From Thraustochytrium sp. TN22 (taxonomy: Eukaryota; Sar; Bigyra; Thraustochytrida; Thraustochytriidae): a stretch of 64,000 nucleotides of DNA. Below are positions 39,941 through 48,774 of the stretch, one piece after another. The stretch covers positions 62,001-126,000 of the forward strand of contig JABLUY010000046.1 in assembly GCA_013306675.1 (NCBI GenBank), in the 5' to 3' direction. Under the pieces are notes generated by a model, which saw only the letters and a program-made list of their open reading frames with translations, was not told the DNA's origin and ran no database searches. Numbering within the stretch: position 1 is the stretch's first letter; the number at the start of each line of letters is the position of its first letter. Both the position numbers and the translations under genes were made by a program.

Positions 39941-40914
39941 TTTTAGCTACCAAAGTAGCTAGCTAGCGAGCCAGGCTCGCGTTGCCGCGCCACGCGGAAC
40001 TTCGAAAGCGTGTAGCGTGGTGTGCTGCGCAATACCACCACCCTCTGTTGTGCAATTGATAATTTTCCTCTCTCTGCTGCTTGGATCCGCACAGCTTTGA
40101 CTCACTTTTACTGTTAGCTTTGAGAATCGCTGCGCCTCGCTGTCTGATTCGGACTCGGACACGGAAGGTTCGGATTTCGGTTGGTCACTGTGGTGTCGCG
40201 TAACGTTGCCCACTCCGGCGGGCCGCGTCGCGACGCGTCGACTCGGATCTGCCATCGCCGTGCAGTGCCGCGCCGAGAACGAGCGGGCATCCGCCCTGCC
40301 GCGCCCTGCCGTTCAAAGACCTCTCTCGCGCCGGGCCAGCAGCGCGTCAATGCAGCACGGGAGAGCTCCGCATGACAGGCGGTCGTGCGCATGACGGTTT
40401 TTTCACTTTGGGGCGGCCATGATCGGTACAGCGCGCACACGGGCACGCGCATCGGCTGGCGGCTGGGGAAAGGGGGGGGGGAGGGCCAACTTTGCGAGGA
40501 TTCACAGGCGTACCATGGTAACTATACGGAGCTGAGCCTTCCGAGAATGCTGCGGCGGGGGGGCACGCATCGACTGGTCTGCTAGCTAGCGAGCCAAGTC
40601 AATGTGGCGCCCCGCCTGGCCACAATGACTTGTATGATGACTCACCTGAGAAGGCTCGGCGAGCCTGGCGAACCGCTACGGCGCCGCGAGCGTTCGTGCC
40701 GGCCTCGATCGTCTCGTTTTCTTTTTTACGTTGTTCTAGCCAGCCAAAGAAAGCCGAAGAAGTGCGCCGACTCCCTGCTGTCGGCGTGAAAGACCGATAT
40801 CGGCCGCACAAAGAGCTTGCTCCGCGCGGAGCAGCTGGCTAGATCAACAGCAGACTCGGATTCGAGCAGATCGCTCGCTCACTCGCTCTTTCGCTCGCTC
40901 CTACGACGATCAAG
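39941..40914. other. Intergenic, no gene seen
   Basis: Contains CTAG runs near 39955-39968 and 40583-40592, a poly-G stretch (about 40470-40480) and short frames without domain-like sequence. The last ~100 bp hold TCGCTCG/CTCGCT-type pyrimidine repeats (40868-40900) before the next start codon. Confidence 0.4.
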
Positions 40915-41991
40915 ATGGTCTACTTTACCACGCGCAGCAGCTGCGTGCTCGTCGCCGTGCTCTGCGTGGCCGCGCCGCGCTCGCTTCTTGGCTCCTCTAC
41001 CAACGAGACGACGTATGACTGCGTGCTAGAGGACACCCAATTTGTTGGAGTCGAGATTCCTCAGGATGATGACCTGATTCCCGCCACCACCCCCGACGAG
41101 TGCTCGTCAATCTGCGCCACGTACGAGGAGTGCGCGTACTGGACCTTTTACGATGGGGAGGCGCCAAGCTGCACGCTCTTGGAGACGCTGGTTAGCGTGA
41201 GCACGGAGAATACGACCGAGTTTGTGTCCGGGATTCACGATTGCGAGGAGACCATGGCACCCACGCCTCTGACCGCCGAGCCGACTGCCGAGCCGACCGC
41301 TGAGCCGACTAGGATGCCGACCGCGGCACCGACGCTCGCGGTCGATGACGTGGAAGCCTGCGGGCCCTTGGCCGCTGACGTGGTCTTCGTCATGGACGGC
41401 TCGCGGTCCGTGTCCAGTGGCGAGTGGAGCAAGCTCAAGGACTTTGTGCGCCAGCTGGGCAGCGCCTTTGAGGTCGGGGCCGGCGTGGACGACACCCATC
41501 TCGGCGTCGTCAGCTTTGGCGACGAGGTTTCGACGCCCTGGATGCTCGCGGACACAACGGCCGGGAGCCAGCTGCTCTTCCAGGCCGCGGTGGACGCCTT
41601 GGACTCCATCGGCGGCGGCTCCGCGACCGGTCCAGCCCTCATCGCCGCTCGTGACCTCCTGCTGAGCGCCCCGGCCCGCAACCAGTCCCAGGTCGTTGTG
41701 GTCATCACTGATGGCATGCCAAGCGACGCCACGGGCTGCGTGGAGAGCGGATTCTCCTCTCGGGCTGAGCAGTGCGCCGTAGAGGCTGCTCAGGACCTCA
41801 TGGCCGGCGCCGATGGCCTCATGGACACGGAGGATGATGTTGAGCTCGTCTACGTGCGCGTGACGAACTCTGGCTCGAAGCAGCTCTTTGACAACATCGA
41901 AGACCACTACGTGCACATTTCCAAGTGGACCAAGCTGTCCAGCAAGGCCGACAAGGTTATTGCGGACATCTGCACCGAGGACGAGGATTAG
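40915..41991 (+). CDS. Secreted protein with PAN/Apple-like and von Willebrand A domains
   Basis: A 358-residue single-exon protein. A hydrophobic signal peptide (about 1-27) is followed by a Cys-containing module (about 35-105). The module has CVLEDTQFVGVEI and DECSSICATYEECAYWTF, which fits a PAN/Apple-type fold. Then comes a TAEPTAEPTAEPT linker (about 118-130) and a vWA domain (about 150-350) beginning ADVVFVMDGSRSVSSGEW. DGSRS supplies the DxSxS part of the MIDAS metal site, and VVVITDGMPSD is the later vWA strand with its Asp. No transmembrane helix or GPI-like tail is seen, so it is probably an extracellular adhesion or matrix protein. Short secreted PAN-vWA proteins are common in stramenopiles (general knowledge); the partner is unknown. 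Confidence 0.8.
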   Translation: MVYFTTRSSCVLVAVLCVAAPRSLLGSSTNETTYDCVLEDTQFVGVEIPQDDDLIPATTPDECSSICATYEECAYWTFYDGEAPSCTLLETLVSVSTENTTEFVSGIHDCEETMAPTPLTAEPTAEPTAEPTRMPTAAPTLAVDDVEACGPLAADVVFVMDGSRSVSSGEWSKLKDFVRQLGSAFEVGAGVDDTHLGVVSFGDEVSTPWMLADTTAGSQLLFQAAVDALDSIGGGSATGPALIAARDLLLSAPARNQSQVVVVITDGMPSDATGCVESGFSSRAEQCAVEAAQDLMAGADGLMDTEDDVELVYVRVTNSGSKQLFDNIEDHYVHISKWTKLSSKADKVIADICTEDED

Positions 41992-42398
41992 ACCGGTACG
42001 ACGAGGAGGAGGAATGTGGGTACGCACGTTAAAATTGGCTTCTTTGCCGCCGCATACAGCCAGCCACATGGCGAAGGCGGCGCGCACTTGAGAGTCGGCT
42101 GTAAAAACACGTGGCATGAGCGTCCCAAGATCGATGATAACGATGATGAATAATCTGACTCTGTCCCTGTTTTACTACTGCGGACACGGCAGGCACGCGC
42201 ACGTTCAGAACGCGCTTGCGTTGAGTAGTATGGGATGGGAATCTTTCGATTGATGCTTGCACGAATTTGAATTCACGCTCTTTTTCAGTTCGCACTCCTC
42301 TCCTTCTCCGGCCCTCGTTCTCTCCACGACTCCGGACCTCAATCCACAACAAGAGCAGTTCATATTTCTGCTTCGATCGTTCTACCATACCATACGGT
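41992..42398. other. Convergent 3' interval, no gene seen
   Basis: About 0.4 kb between the tail-to-tail vWA and OXA1 genes, lower in G+C, with T-rich stretches suited to 3' UTRs. No open frame with domain-like sequence was found. Confidence 0.4.
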
Positions 42399-43562
42399 TT
42401 AGTCCTTGCGACGCGTGAAACGCTGCCGGCGCGGCGGGCGCGTGCTGAAGACCTCCTGGTCAGCCGAGGAGAGAGGCGTGGCGCCGGTCACGGTGGTGCT
42501 GTCCGTGCCAGCCTTGGTGGCGTCAAGCGTGGCGGCAATGCCAGGCAGCACATCAATGCCCAGCGCAGGCTTGACGCCCGGTATCCTAAAGAGGAGCGAC
42601 TGCGTGAGCGAGAAAATGTTGGTGGCGGTCCAGTAGAGCGCAATGGCCGACGGCTGCGTCATGGTAATGGGCACCATGGCGACAGACATGGCGCGCATGA
42701 TGAGCTTGAGGCGAGCGGTGGCCTCCGGAGAGCTGTTCTCACTGAGCGGTGCGAGCTCCGACATGGAGATGAAGCTGATGGCGCACAAGATGGGCAAGCC
42801 GTAGGTCGGGTCGGCCTCGGCGAGGTTCTGGAACCAAAGCGTGCCGCCCTGCGTGAAGCTAGGGTACGAGCTGGCCATGTCGCGCAGCGTCCAGAACATG
42901 GTCAGAAAGATCGGGATCTGCGCGATGGGCATAGCAAACGTGGCCCAGATCTTGACGCCGTGGCGAGCCTGCAGCTGGTTCACCTGGCGCGCGTATTCGT
43001 ACTGCTGCTCCTGCGTCTCCGCTGGGCGCTCCTTCATGCGCGCCGTCAGCGCGTTCATCTCCGGCATCATGTGCTGCATGCGGGTCTGGTTGCGAATCTG
43101 GTAGACGGAGAGCGGGAACATGGCGGCGCGCAGCACGGCCGTGGCGGCGAGGATGGACATCCACCACGGCAGATCCGTGGCGAGGTGGAAGTAGTCGATA
43201 AGGTACGTCGCCAAGTCCACCGGCGTGTAGCCCAGCTTGGACGGATCCGGGTCCTGCAGCGACATCGCGCTGGCGGCGTCCGCCGCGCTCGTCAGGTCCG
43301 CCGCGTCATGCGACCACCAGCTCGCGTCCGTGGCGGCCGTGGTGGCGCCGCTCTCCTCGCTCTTGTCCTCGAGCGGCGGCACGCCTCCCGGCACGGCGCT
43401 GGACAGCGCGCGCGTCCATGCCGGCGCCCCCTGCGCCGGCCTGGCCGCGGCCAGCGGCCGCAGCGGCCGCAGCGACCGCTGCACGGGCGCCGCGCCCGCG
43501 CGCAGGCCTGTCAGCGCCGCTCCCGCGCGAGGGGCGCTGCGCAGCGCCGCCAGGAGCAGCAT
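42399..43562 (-). CDS. OXA1: OXA1/YidC/Alb3 family mitochondrial membrane insertase
   Basis: A 387-residue protein. I chose the ATG at 43562 (MLLLAALRSAPR) because upstream in-frame sequence is only G+C-rich repeat. The Arg/Ala-rich N-terminus is a probable mitochondrial presequence, with RALSSAVPGG as a likely cleavage area. The conserved core has DLPWWMSILAATAVLRAAMFPL with the family Arg in the first membrane helix, then NQTRMQHMMPEMNALTARMKERP. PIFLTMFWTLRDMA, GLPILCAISFISMSE and ALYWTATNIFSLTQSLLFRIPG follow. The C-terminal tail is short and basic (RRQRFTRRKD). Family knowledge: OXA1 inserts mitochondrially encoded and some imported proteins into the inner membrane next to the mitoribosome. 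It is head-to-head with the TTC12-like gene. Confidence 0.9.
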   Translation of the reverse strand: MLLLAALRSAPRAGAALTGLRAGAAPVQRSLRPLRPLAAARPAQGAPAWTRALSSAVPGGVPPLEDKSEESGATTAATDASWWSHDAADLTSAADAASAMSLQDPDPSKLGYTPVDLATYLIDYFHLATDLPWWMSILAATAVLRAAMFPLSVYQIRNQTRMQHMMPEMNALTARMKERPAETQEQQYEYARQVNQLQARHGVKIWATFAMPIAQIPIFLTMFWTLRDMASSYPSFTQGGTLWFQNLAEADPTYGLPILCAISFISMSELAPLSENSSPEATARLKLIMRAMSVAMVPITMTQPSAIALYWTATNIFSLTQSLLFRIPGVKPALGIDVLPGIAATLDATKAGTDSTTVTGATPLSSADQEVFSTRPPRRQRFTRRKD

Positions 43563-44090
43563 GCTGCCTCGCCGCCTCGGGCCCGCTCTCCGCGCCTCTT
43601 CGCCGCCGCTGCTCCGCTCTGGCCTGCTCCGCCCGCGCGCCGCCGCGCCGCGCCGCGCCGCGCCGCGCCGCGCCGCGCCGCGCTCGCCCGCGCCCCGCGC
43701 TCGCCCGCCGCCCGCCGCGTTTTCAAATTTGCCGCGTCGCGCGCCGCGCCGACAGTGATGTGCGGCACCGGCATTGGGGCGCTTTCGCGGCCTCCTCCTC
43801 GGCGGCCTAAGCGGCGCATGCGCGCGGCGCGGCGCGGCCGCGCGGCCTATGCGGCCGTTGGGGCGCTTGGGCCAGTCGCGACTTCGTGCCGTGGGCGCGA
43901 CTTCAAAGCTCAAGTTCGCGCGCGCGCAGACCCGGACTCGGACTCGGGCTCGGACTCGGACTCGGACTCGGACTCGGACTCGGACTCGGACTCGGAGCTC
44001 CAGCTTGAAGAGGGCGCGGCGGCGCCCGGCAGAGCAGAGCAGAGCAGAGCAGAGCAGAGCAGAGCTGAGCTTGGCGGCCCGCGCGCCGCG
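43563..44090. promoter_or_regulatory. Shared divergent upstream interval with pentamer/hexamer tracts
   Basis: CGCCG pentamer array at about 43639-43683 near the OXA1 start, a GGACTC hexamer array at 43932-43997, and an AGAGC pentamer array at 44029-44066 about 25 bp before the TTC12-like start. No gene is supported. A bidirectional promoter role is inferred. Confidence 0.45.
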
Positions 44091-46640
44091 ATGGCAGGGC
44101 TGCTGGACGCGGCGGCGCGCGCCGGCGTGAGCGAGGCGGACCTGGAGGACTTCGAGCGGCGCGCCGCGGAGACGGCCGACCTGGTGCGCGCGCTCAAGGA
44201 GGGCCGCGTCGCGCCGGAGGACGTGCGCGTGCCGGGCGAGAAGACCGAGGAGGAGAAACGCGCAGAGGAGGAGGCGCGCGCGCGCCGCGCCAAGGAGGCC
44301 GCCGAGCGAGCGGAGCGGAGCAAGCGAGAGGAGGCGCAGGCGTGGTGGGGACGCGCAGAGACGCTGCGCGGCGTGTCCCGCGCCGAGGCCACCGCGCGGC
44401 GCCGCGAGGAGCTCGCCGCGCTCGTGCGACACGGGCAGGCGGCCGGGCGGCGGGCAGCCAGCGCGGATCGCGCCGCCTCCGCCGCCGAGGAGCCCATCAC
44501 CATCACGGATGACGACGGCAAGGTGCTCTTCCCGCGGCCCAAGGAGCGCACGGACGCCCTCGACTACGCCAAGTGGGACCGGTGGGTTCCGGACGACCCG
44601 GTGAGCCTGGAGGAGATGCAGCGCGCCAAGGACGAGATCGAGGAGGAGCGCAACCGGCAGTTCGAGGCGGCCAACCCGGAGTTCTGCGAGCAGTTCCGGG
44701 CGGACCAGGCCAAGCGCACCGCGGCCAACGCCGACAAGGAGCAGAGTGCGGACCGCCTGCGGCGCAGGGGCAACGCGCGCTTCAAGGCCAAGGACCTCGA
44801 CGCGGCGCTCAAGCTTTACGCGGAGGCGCTCGTGCTCACGCCCTGGGCCGTGCCGGTCCTGGGTAACATGGCGCAGGCGCACCTGCAGCAGGGCAGCCTG
44901 GACGACGCGCTCGAGTTCTGCGAGCGCGCGCTCTTCCTCGACGAGAACAACACCAAGGCGCTCTGGCGACACGCGCGCGCTTGCATGGCGCGAGGCCGCG
45001 TCCAGGAGGCCGTCGAAGACCTGACGCTGGCCGCGCTGCTGCGGCCGGACGACACCGAGATAGACAAGGCGCTGGCCGACGCCCGCCTCGAGCTGCGCGA
45101 GTCGCAGGCCGTGGCCCGCGTGCGCGCCAGGGAGGAGGAGGAGCAAGAGCAGCAGAAGCAGCGCCAGCAAGTCGGGCCAGAGGAGGCGCTCGCGCGCGAC
45201 CTGGCCGACCTCGTGCGCGCGCCCGATCAGCCCAGTCTCGGAATTCTGAACCGCATGTGCGAAGCAGTGGTCTCTATCAGGGTGGCCGACGCTGGCGCGC
45301 GCCTGCCAGAGATGGCGCGCATCGCCATCAACGGCCTGCTCGAGTGCGTCGCGGCGCCCGCCGCGGACGGCGCCGCCAGCCTACAGGCGGACGCGCTCGT
45401 CGTCCTGCGCACCTCGGGCGCTCTGGAGCGGCTCTTCGAGGCCGCCGCGCGCGCGGACACTGCCGCGGAGCCTCGCCTCCTCGAGCTCCTCGCTTTCGCC
45501 GTGGCCGGTAGCAAGGCTAACCGCGACGCGATGCTGGAGTTCGGCCTCCTCGAGGCGGCGCTAGACCCGGCGCGCCCGCTCGCGGCGCGCCTGGGCCTGC
45601 TGCACGCGCTGTCGGAGCACGAGTGCTTTCGCGCGGATCTTGCGGCACAGGCCGAGGTGCCCACGACAGCCTGCGCCGGACTGCACGACACGGCGGCGCG
45701 CACGTTTGCGCCGGCCGCGCTCCTGCTCGCAAACCTGGCAGCCTCGCCCAGCGCCCGCACGACGCTGGCGCCGGCCTGCGTCGAAGCCGGCGCCGCTGAA
45801 GGCCTCGCCGCGGCGCTGCGCGACGGAGACCGCGCCGCGCGCGAGGACGCTTGCGCGGCCGTGGCCAACTTGTGCCAGGATTCGCGCTTCCGCGCGCGGT
45901 TTGACGCGGAGGGGCTCTTTGACGCGGCCTTCGCGCGGGGCAGCCGCCGCGACACGCCTGCCACGCTCGCCTTCTATCTGGCCGCCATGCTCAACCTCAC
46001 GGTGGAGCCGGCTGCCCCGGCGCGCGCGCTCCTTTCGAAGGCCCGCTGCTCCGCGCTGCTCGCTTGGGCGCTGGACACGTCGCAGCCGTCCGTGGTCCGC
46101 ACGCGCAGCGCCGCGCTGCTCTCTCGCGCGCTCGCCGACGCCACAGCCGGCACCGCTCGTGCTGAAGCGCTTCGCGCGGCGCACGCGACGGTTCTGGGGG
46201 ATCTCGCGGCACTGGCGCGCGAGCCCGACCTCGACGAGCACGCCGTGCGGTCGCTTGCCGCCCTCCTGCGAGCCGCGGCCGAGGACACCACGGCCAGCAA
46301 AGACCGCCTGGCGGTTTGCAACGCGCTGCAGAGCGTCCTGCGCGAGCAGTCGCTCGAGGCGGAGCGCCGTGGCAGGGTGCGCCTGCAGCTGTGTGTGAAC
46401 CTGGCGCAGTGCTTCGTGCAGCTCACCACGGACGCGGCGGTGTGCGCGCAGTCGGCGGCGCGGGACGTCCTAATCCCCGCGCTCGTCCGTCTGCTGCAGT
46501 TCTGCGAGGAAACCTCTGTGCGCAGGAACGTCGCGATTTGCCTTGCCAAGCTCGCGAAGTCGTCACCGGAGAACCTGGCGGCCATTCGAGCGCTCAACGG
46601 CATGCGCATGCTGGTCGAGCTCGGCGGATCCCTGGCCTGA
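44091..46640 (+). CDS. TPR plus armadillo protein, TTC12-like axonemal dynein assembly factor
   Basis: An 849-residue single-exon protein from the ATG at 44091. A charged coiled-coil N-terminus (about 1-130) leads to a conserved linker with ALDYAKWDRWVPDDPVS. Three TPR units follow at about 215-335: SADRLRRRGNARFKAKDLD, then AVPVLGNMAQAHLQQGSLDDA and NTKALWRHARACMARGRVQ. After an acidic/Gln-rich helix, the C-terminal ~450 residues form armadillo/HEAT-like repeats. A TPR triplet followed by ARM repeats is the TTC12 layout. TTC12 is a cytoplasmic factor for preassembly of ciliary dynein arms. The protein is longer than the ~705 residues of human TTC12, and UNC45-like TPR-ARM chaperones are the main alternative, although no UCS-type signature was recognised. 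Confidence 0.7.
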   Translation: MAGLLDAAARAGVSEADLEDFERRAAETADLVRALKEGRVAPEDVRVPGEKTEEEKRAEEEARARRAKEAAERAERSKREEAQAWWGRAETLRGVSRAEATARRREELAALVRHGQAAGRRAASADRAASAAEEPITITDDDGKVLFPRPKERTDALDYAKWDRWVPDDPVSLEEMQRAKDEIEEERNRQFEAANPEFCEQFRADQAKRTAANADKEQSADRLRRRGNARFKAKDLDAALKLYAEALVLTPWAVPVLGNMAQAHLQQGSLDDALEFCERALFLDENNTKALWRHARACMARGRVQEAVEDLTLAALLRPDDTEIDKALADARLELRESQAVARVRAREEEEQEQQKQRQQVGPEEALARDLADLVRAPDQPSLGILNRMCEAVVSIRVADAGARLPEMARIAINGLLECVAAPAADGAASLQADALVVLRTSGALERLFEAAARADTAAEPRLLELLAFAVAGSKANRDAMLEFGLLEAALDPARPLAARLGLLHALSEHECFRADLAAQAEVPTTACAGLHDTAARTFAPAALLLANLAASPSARTTLAPACVEAGAAEGLAAALRDGDRAAREDACAAVANLCQDSRFRARFDAEGLFDAAFARGSRRDTPATLAFYLAAMLNLTVEPAAPARALLSKARCSALLAWALDTSQPSVVRTRSAALLSRALADATAGTARAEALRAAHATVLGDLAALAREPDLDEHAVRSLAALLRAAAEDTTASKDRLAVCNALQSVLREQSLEAERRGRVRLQLCVNLAQCFVQLTTDAAVCAQSAARDVLIPALVRLLQFCEETSVRRNVAICLAKLAKSSPENLAAIRALNGMRMLVELGGSLA

Positions 46641-46802
46641 GGTCGATGCAGGGGCGAGGCGAGGCGAGGCGAGGCGGGGCGCGGGGCGGCTTGGTGGCGG
46701 TAGGAAAGACGGGGTGCGGCATGGACAGGCAGACCTCTCTGTCTAATAGATGAAAAGGAAAAAGCTCTGTAGCGAGCGTTTTGCGAATGTGCGCCATCGC
46801 CT

Positions 46803-47510
46803 TCACGTTGTTGTTGTTATGTTGTACTGGCCCGTCCGCGGCCTGGCACCAGCGTGCTGCTGCATGCGATGCACGAGCGCTAGGAGCGCCTGCATCTGCG
46901 TGTTCTGACGACGTTGCTCCTGCTGCAGCTCGGCCACCAGCGCCTGCGTCGTCCGCAGGCGGTGCTCCAGGTCGTGCACCCGGGCCTGGTCGGCGAGCGC
47001 GCCGAGGCGGTGCGCAGCAACCTCCTTCTCGAGCGCCGCGATTCGCTCCTCGGCCTTTGGCGTCTGCTCTGCGACCGCCGCCACCTCCTGCCGCAGCGCC
47101 GCGAAGCGCTCATTGCAGGACTCCTGCAGCGTGCGCAGCACGCCGTTAACCTTTTCTCGGAAGGCCTGCAGCGAGGCGCCCGCGTCGGCGCGCAGCGCGT
47201 CCATGGCCGCCTCCGTCAGCTCGCAGCGGCGGTCGACGGTCTCGGAGCTCCTCGCCTCCGCCTCGGAGAGCGCCGCCTCGAGTCCATCCAGCCTGCGCTC
47301 CACCTGCTGCGCGCGCAGCTGCGCCTCGAGCGAGCCAACCTTTTGCGCCTCGTCCAGCTGCACCTGCACGTGCTTGAGCCTCAGCTCCACCTTGTCCAGC
47401 CTCGCCTCGCGCTCCGCCCTGGCCGTCGCCGGCCTCGCCTCGCTCGCCGCCGCCGCCGCCGCCGCCACCGCGCGGCCGCGCGTGCCCCTCGCCCGCGCGC
47501 CGCCGCGCAT
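46803..47510 (-). CDS. Small coiled-coil protein, function unknown
   Basis: A 235-residue protein from the ATG at 47510 (MRGGARARGTRG). Upstream in-frame codons exist, but they are Arg/Ala repeats without an earlier good start. Residues about 35-215 are almost continuous heptads, for example LDKVELRLKHVQVQLDEAQK, LDGLEAALSEAEARSSE and ERIAALEKEVAAHRLG. The C-terminus is polar and ends NITTTT. No transmembrane segment or catalytic motif was seen. It is head-to-head with the bL21m gene and tail-to-tail with the TTC12-like gene. Confidence 0.65.
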   Translation of the reverse strand: MRGGARARGTRGRAVAAAAAAASEARPATARAEREARLDKVELRLKHVQVQLDEAQKVGSLEAQLRAQQVERRLDGLEAALSEAEARSSETVDRRCELTEAAMDALRADAGASLQAFREKVNGVLRTLQESCNERFAALRQEVAAVAEQTPKAEERIAALEKEVAAHRLGALADQARVHDLEHRLRTTQALVAELQQEQRRQNTQMQALLALVHRMQQHAGARPRTGQYNITTTT

Positions 47511-47928
47511 GCTCCCCCGCGCGCTAGCGCATGCCCGGCCGGCGCTGGCCGCTGCGTCGCCTCTGCGCCGCTCCGTCTTCCCCTCGCCGCGCCGCGCCGC
47601 GCCGCGCCGCGCCGCGCCGCGCCGCGCGCGCCTGGCTCGCCGCCCGCACCCCAACGGCGGCGGGGCGGTGGGCCGCGCTGCTCAAACTCTGCTCCTCTGG
47701 TCATGGCTGCTCGTCCTCGGACCTCCCCGGCCCCGCGCTGCGCAACGCAAAAGGTGCCTCCGGGTTGCGCGCCTGGAATGCGTTGCGCAGCCGGAATGCG
47801 TTGCGCAGTTCGCGGCGGCGCGGCCGGGCGCGGCCGCGGCGATAGGCCGCGGCGCGGCGGCCACTGCCGCGCGGCGGATGATGGGCAGAGCTGCGCAGGG
47901 CCGCGCGCGGGGCGTCGCGCGCGCAGAG

Positions 47929-47983
<55 letters not shown>

Positions 47984-48007
47984 GCGGCGCGGCGGCGGCG
48001 CGGGGCG
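47511..48007. promoter_or_regulatory. Shared divergent upstream interval with CGCCG and GGC tracts
   Basis: Contains a CGCCG pentamer array (about 47586-47626), a repeated GGAATGCGTTGCGCA motif (twice at about 47776-47804) and a long GGC triplet array (about 47930-48001) that ends at the bL21m start codon. No gene is supported. Confidence 0.45.
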
Positions 48008-48628
48008 ATGCTGGGGGCGGCGCGCGCGGCGCGGGCGCTGCCGCGGGCGCTGGCGCCCGGCGCGGGCCCGCGGGCGCGGCTCGCGGCGACGGCGCGCGCG
48101 CTGAGCGAGAGCACGGCGGCCGCGCAGGGCGGCGAGGTGGCGCCGACCAAGGCGTGGCGGACGCGCGTGCAGCAGCGGCACTTCGAGGAGAACGAGGCGC
48201 TGCGCGAGGCCGCGCGCAAGCGCCTGGAGGAGGCCACCTGCGCGGTGGTGGAGCACAAGGCCGAGCTGCCCTTCAGGGAGGACGGCGCGCCCAGCAAGTT
48301 CGCAGTCGTGGCGCTGTCCGGCACGCAGTACAAGGTTGTCGAGGATGATCTGATCGTGTGCGACCTGCTCGCGGGCGCGCAGGTCGGCGAGAAGTTCGTC
48401 ATTGACAACGTGCTGCTCGTGGGTGGCCTCGACAAGACTGTCATCGGCCGCCCCATCATCAAGGGCGCCACCGTCACGGCGCTCGTCGAGGAGATCACCA
48501 AGGACAAGAAGATCATCATCATGAAGCGGCGCACCAAGAACCACAAGTCCCGGCGGACCAAGGGCTTCCGCCGTGACGTCACGTTCCTGCGCATCGCTAG
48601 TATTGACTATGACCTTCACAACCTCTGA
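48008..48628 (+). CDS. MRPL21: Mitochondrial large-subunit ribosomal protein bL21m
   Basis: A 206-residue protein from the ATG at 48008. The N-terminal ~45 residues are Arg/Ala-rich (probable presequence). The C-terminal ~110 residues match bL21: KFAVVALSGTQYKVVEDDLI, GEKFVIDNVLLVGG, TVIGRPIIKGATVTALVEE and KIIIMKRRTKNHKSRRTKGF. The family signature K-R-R-[KR]-x(2)-[KS]-x(2)-[KR]-x-G-H/F-R is present. Family knowledge: bL21 binds 23S-type rRNA in the large subunit, and a plastid copy is less likely given the presequence. The start follows a GGC triplet array. It converges with LpxC at 146 bp. Confidence 0.9.
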   Translation: MLGAARAARALPRALAPGAGPRARLAATARALSESTAAAQGGEVAPTKAWRTRVQQRHFEENEALREAARKRLEEATCAVVEHKAELPFREDGAPSKFAVVALSGTQYKVVEDDLIVCDLLAGAQVGEKFVIDNVLLVGGLDKTVIGRPIIKGATVTALVEEITKDKKIIIMKRRTKNHKSRRTKGFRRDVTFLRIASIDYDLHNL

Positions 48629-48774
48629 GAGAGTGACAGCGGTGGGTGCTCTCTCTCTCTCTCTCTCTCACACATTCTCTCTCCCCTCTCTCTCTTTTTT
48701 TTTTCTGGTGCCAGCGGTAATAAACAAAAGGAACACTTCACAATGCAGGAAAGAAATCCTTGCGTGCCTTCATG

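Noticed and set aside
42267-44090. Plus-strand extension of the TTC12-like frame back through the OXA1 gene
   Set aside because: It is antisense to OXA1 and to G+C-rich arrays. The conserved protein begins at the ATG at 44091, just after the AGAGC array.
43563-45170. Minus-strand extension upstream of OXA1
   Set aside because: It is antisense to the TTC12-like gene and the repeat arrays. The presequence-like ATG at 43562 is the natural start.
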